Both the position numbers and the translations under genes were made by a program. The notes under the pieces are model-generated. The model did not search any database, was not told where the DNA came from, and was given only the letters and a program-made list of their open reading frames with translations. From NCBI RefSeq assembly GCF_000372965.1, contig NZ_KB890024.1:434001-498000 (forward strand): a stretch of DNA of 64,000 bases, written 5' to 3'. Shown here piece after piece: positions 62,963-64,000 of the stretch; position 1 is the stretch's first letter, and the number at the start of each line of letters is the position of its first letter. This stretch comes from Hoeflea sp. 108 (lineage in GTDB: Bacteria; Pseudomonadota; Alphaproteobacteria; Rhizobiales; Rhizobiaceae).

Positions 62963-64000
62963 TTACTTGGCGAGCGGCTTCGCACGCTCTTCAAGGGGCG
63001 GCAGGAATGCACGCGTGAAGATTTCCTCGGCCTTGGGCGTGCGCGGCAGGCGACACGCCTCCGCCATCAAGGCGATCGAACGCTCGATGCGTTTGTCGTC
63101 GACGTCGCCGATGCCATGGATGAAGCCTTCCGGATGGGCCATCTCCACCTGCAAGGTGCCCATCAGGCGCGGACCATCGACTTCGCGGCGGAAATTCGGC
63201 GCCATCTTCTCGACCGCCTTCAGTGCCGCTTCGGGGTCTTTCAGCGTCTCCACCAGACCACGGTTGACCGCCCCGACCAGACCCTTGACCGCGTCAGGGT
63301 GCCTGGCGATGAAATCGGGGCTCATCATCAGCGCGTTGCCGTAGAACTCCGGCACCAGATCCTGGAATTCCAGGAAATCCAGCTTCTCGCGTCCGTCTAT
63401 GTCGATGCCGCGTAGCGCGGCGATGATCGTGTTGACGAACCCGAAGACGCCGTCGACGTTGCCGTCGACAACCTCCTTGGCGTTGATCGCCATGCTCGAG
63501 TTCGAGCGCAGGATGTGGGCGTCTTCCGCATTGATGCCGGCGATCTTCGCATAAGGCGGGAAGGCCTCGATCGCTGCGTCGATCGGGTGCCCGATGATGA
63601 CCTTGTCCTTGAGATCCCCGGGCTGCTTGATCGGCCCACCTTTCCGCACCCCGATGGTCAGCGGCGTCGTGTTGAAGGCGACGAAGACGGCTGTCGGACA
63701 GTTCGTGGGGCGCAGGCCGGCAAGCTTGATCAGCGCGTTCATGTCGCCATAACCGCCATCGTAGCCTTCCTGGGGAATGCGCGTGACGACCGAGGCCGCG
63801 CCGTCGCCAGGCGAGAACTCCACCTCCAGCCCGGCTTCCTTGAAATAACCGCGCTCATGCGCAAGGCAGAAAAAGGCGTGCGGGCCGGATATGCCGCCGT
63901 TCAACAGGAGCTTGACCTTCAACAGGTCGCCGGAAGCGGCAGCCTGGGCGACAGCCGGGGACACCGCGGACGCCAGGATAGCGGCGCCCCCCATTGCCTT
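62963..64000 (-). CDS. NMT1/THI5-like periplasmic binding protein (copy 3, 5' end beyond window)
   Basis: The open frame runs off the window edge, with 345 residues visible. The visible N-terminus (KAMGGAAILASAVSPAVAQA) looks like the hydrophobic part and cleavage site of a Sec or Tat signal whose start lies outside. The mature part has SGPHAFFCLAHERGYFKEAG, GGYGDMNALIKLAGLRP, EFYGNALMMSPDFIARHPDAV and GIGDVDDKRIERSIAL, closely matching copy 1. It is therefore the exported member of the trio. Confidence 0.85.
   Translation of the reverse strand, partial: KAMGGAAILASAVSPAVAQAAASGDLLKVKLLLNGGISGPHAFFCLAHERGYFKEAGLEVEFSPGDGAASVVTRIPQEGYDGGYGDMNALIKLAGLRPTNCPTAVFVAFNTTPLTIGVRKGGPIKQPGDLKDKVIIGHPIDAAIEAFPPYAKIAGINAEDAHILRSNSSMAINAKEVVDGNVDGVFGFVNTIIAALRGIDIDGREKLDFLEFQDLVPEFYGNALMMSPDFIARHPDAVKGLVGAVNRGLVETLKDPEAALKAVEKMAPNFRREVDGPRLMGTLQVEMAHPEGFIHGIGDVDDKRIERSIALMAEACRLPRTPKAEEIFTRAFLPPLEERAKPLAK

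Overview
The window is high-GC alphaproteobacterial DNA. The exo genes, the ExoX/SyrA-type repressor, the trpB/trpA sequences and the many ABC transporters with ATGA-overlapping genes point to Rhizobiales, most likely a Phyllobacteriaceae member related to Mesorhizobium or Aminobacter. This is judged from sequence character and was not checked by search. No rRNA, tRNA or CRISPR array was seen.

Layout. 1-6.3 kb: 5' part of recQ, then a segment with a fused acyl-ligase/carrier/acyltransferase gene and an NCS2 purine permease, closed by a decayed second copy of the recQ 5' end. 6.5-13.1 kb: an AraC regulator, a probable inverse autotransporter with a beta-helix passenger, a winged-helix regulator lacking a membrane anchor, and a membrane protein. 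13.8-17.1 kb: trpBA and a divergent AraC regulator. 17.2-24.8 kb: a sugar module (FGGY kinase, RbsB/A/C-type ABC transporter, GntR regulator, DapA-family lyase) and a TetR regulator.

25.4-46.4 kb is an exopolysaccharide locus. It has exoQ, exoF and exoY on the minus strand, exoX divergent, then an ExoU/ExoO-like glycosyltransferase, a coiled-coil orphan, exoK, a UDP-glucose dehydrogenase, two GT4 enzymes, a flippase, an opposed pyruvyl transferase, and exoL-A-M-O-N-P. Initiation (ExoY), first elongation steps (ExoA, L, M, O), polymerisation/export (ExoQ, F, P) and the ExoK depolymerase resemble the succinoglycan system. The middle segment is different: no exoH, exoZ or exoW was seen, and the UDP-glucuronate supply plus two extra GT4 enzymes suggest a related but distinct, possibly uronic-acid-containing polymer. 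Sites of the form TTGC-N3-GCAA occur upstream of exoY and twice between the pyruvyl transferase gene and exoL.

46.6-54.4 kb is a nucleoside/purine module: an amidohydrolase-type deaminase, a BMP-family ABC importer with a Tat-exported binding protein, a LysR regulator and OHCU decarboxylase. 54.6-64 kb is a peptide-type ABC locus: proline iminopeptidase, DppF/D/C/B-type components, an OppA-type binding protein and three paralogous NMT1/THI5-like binding proteins, two of which have no visible export signal.

Most interesting for follow-up: the single-protein acyl activation and transfer system, the inverse autotransporter with a beta-helix passenger, the hybrid exo locus with its shared operator-like sites, and the three NMT1-like proteins attached to an Opp-type transporter.
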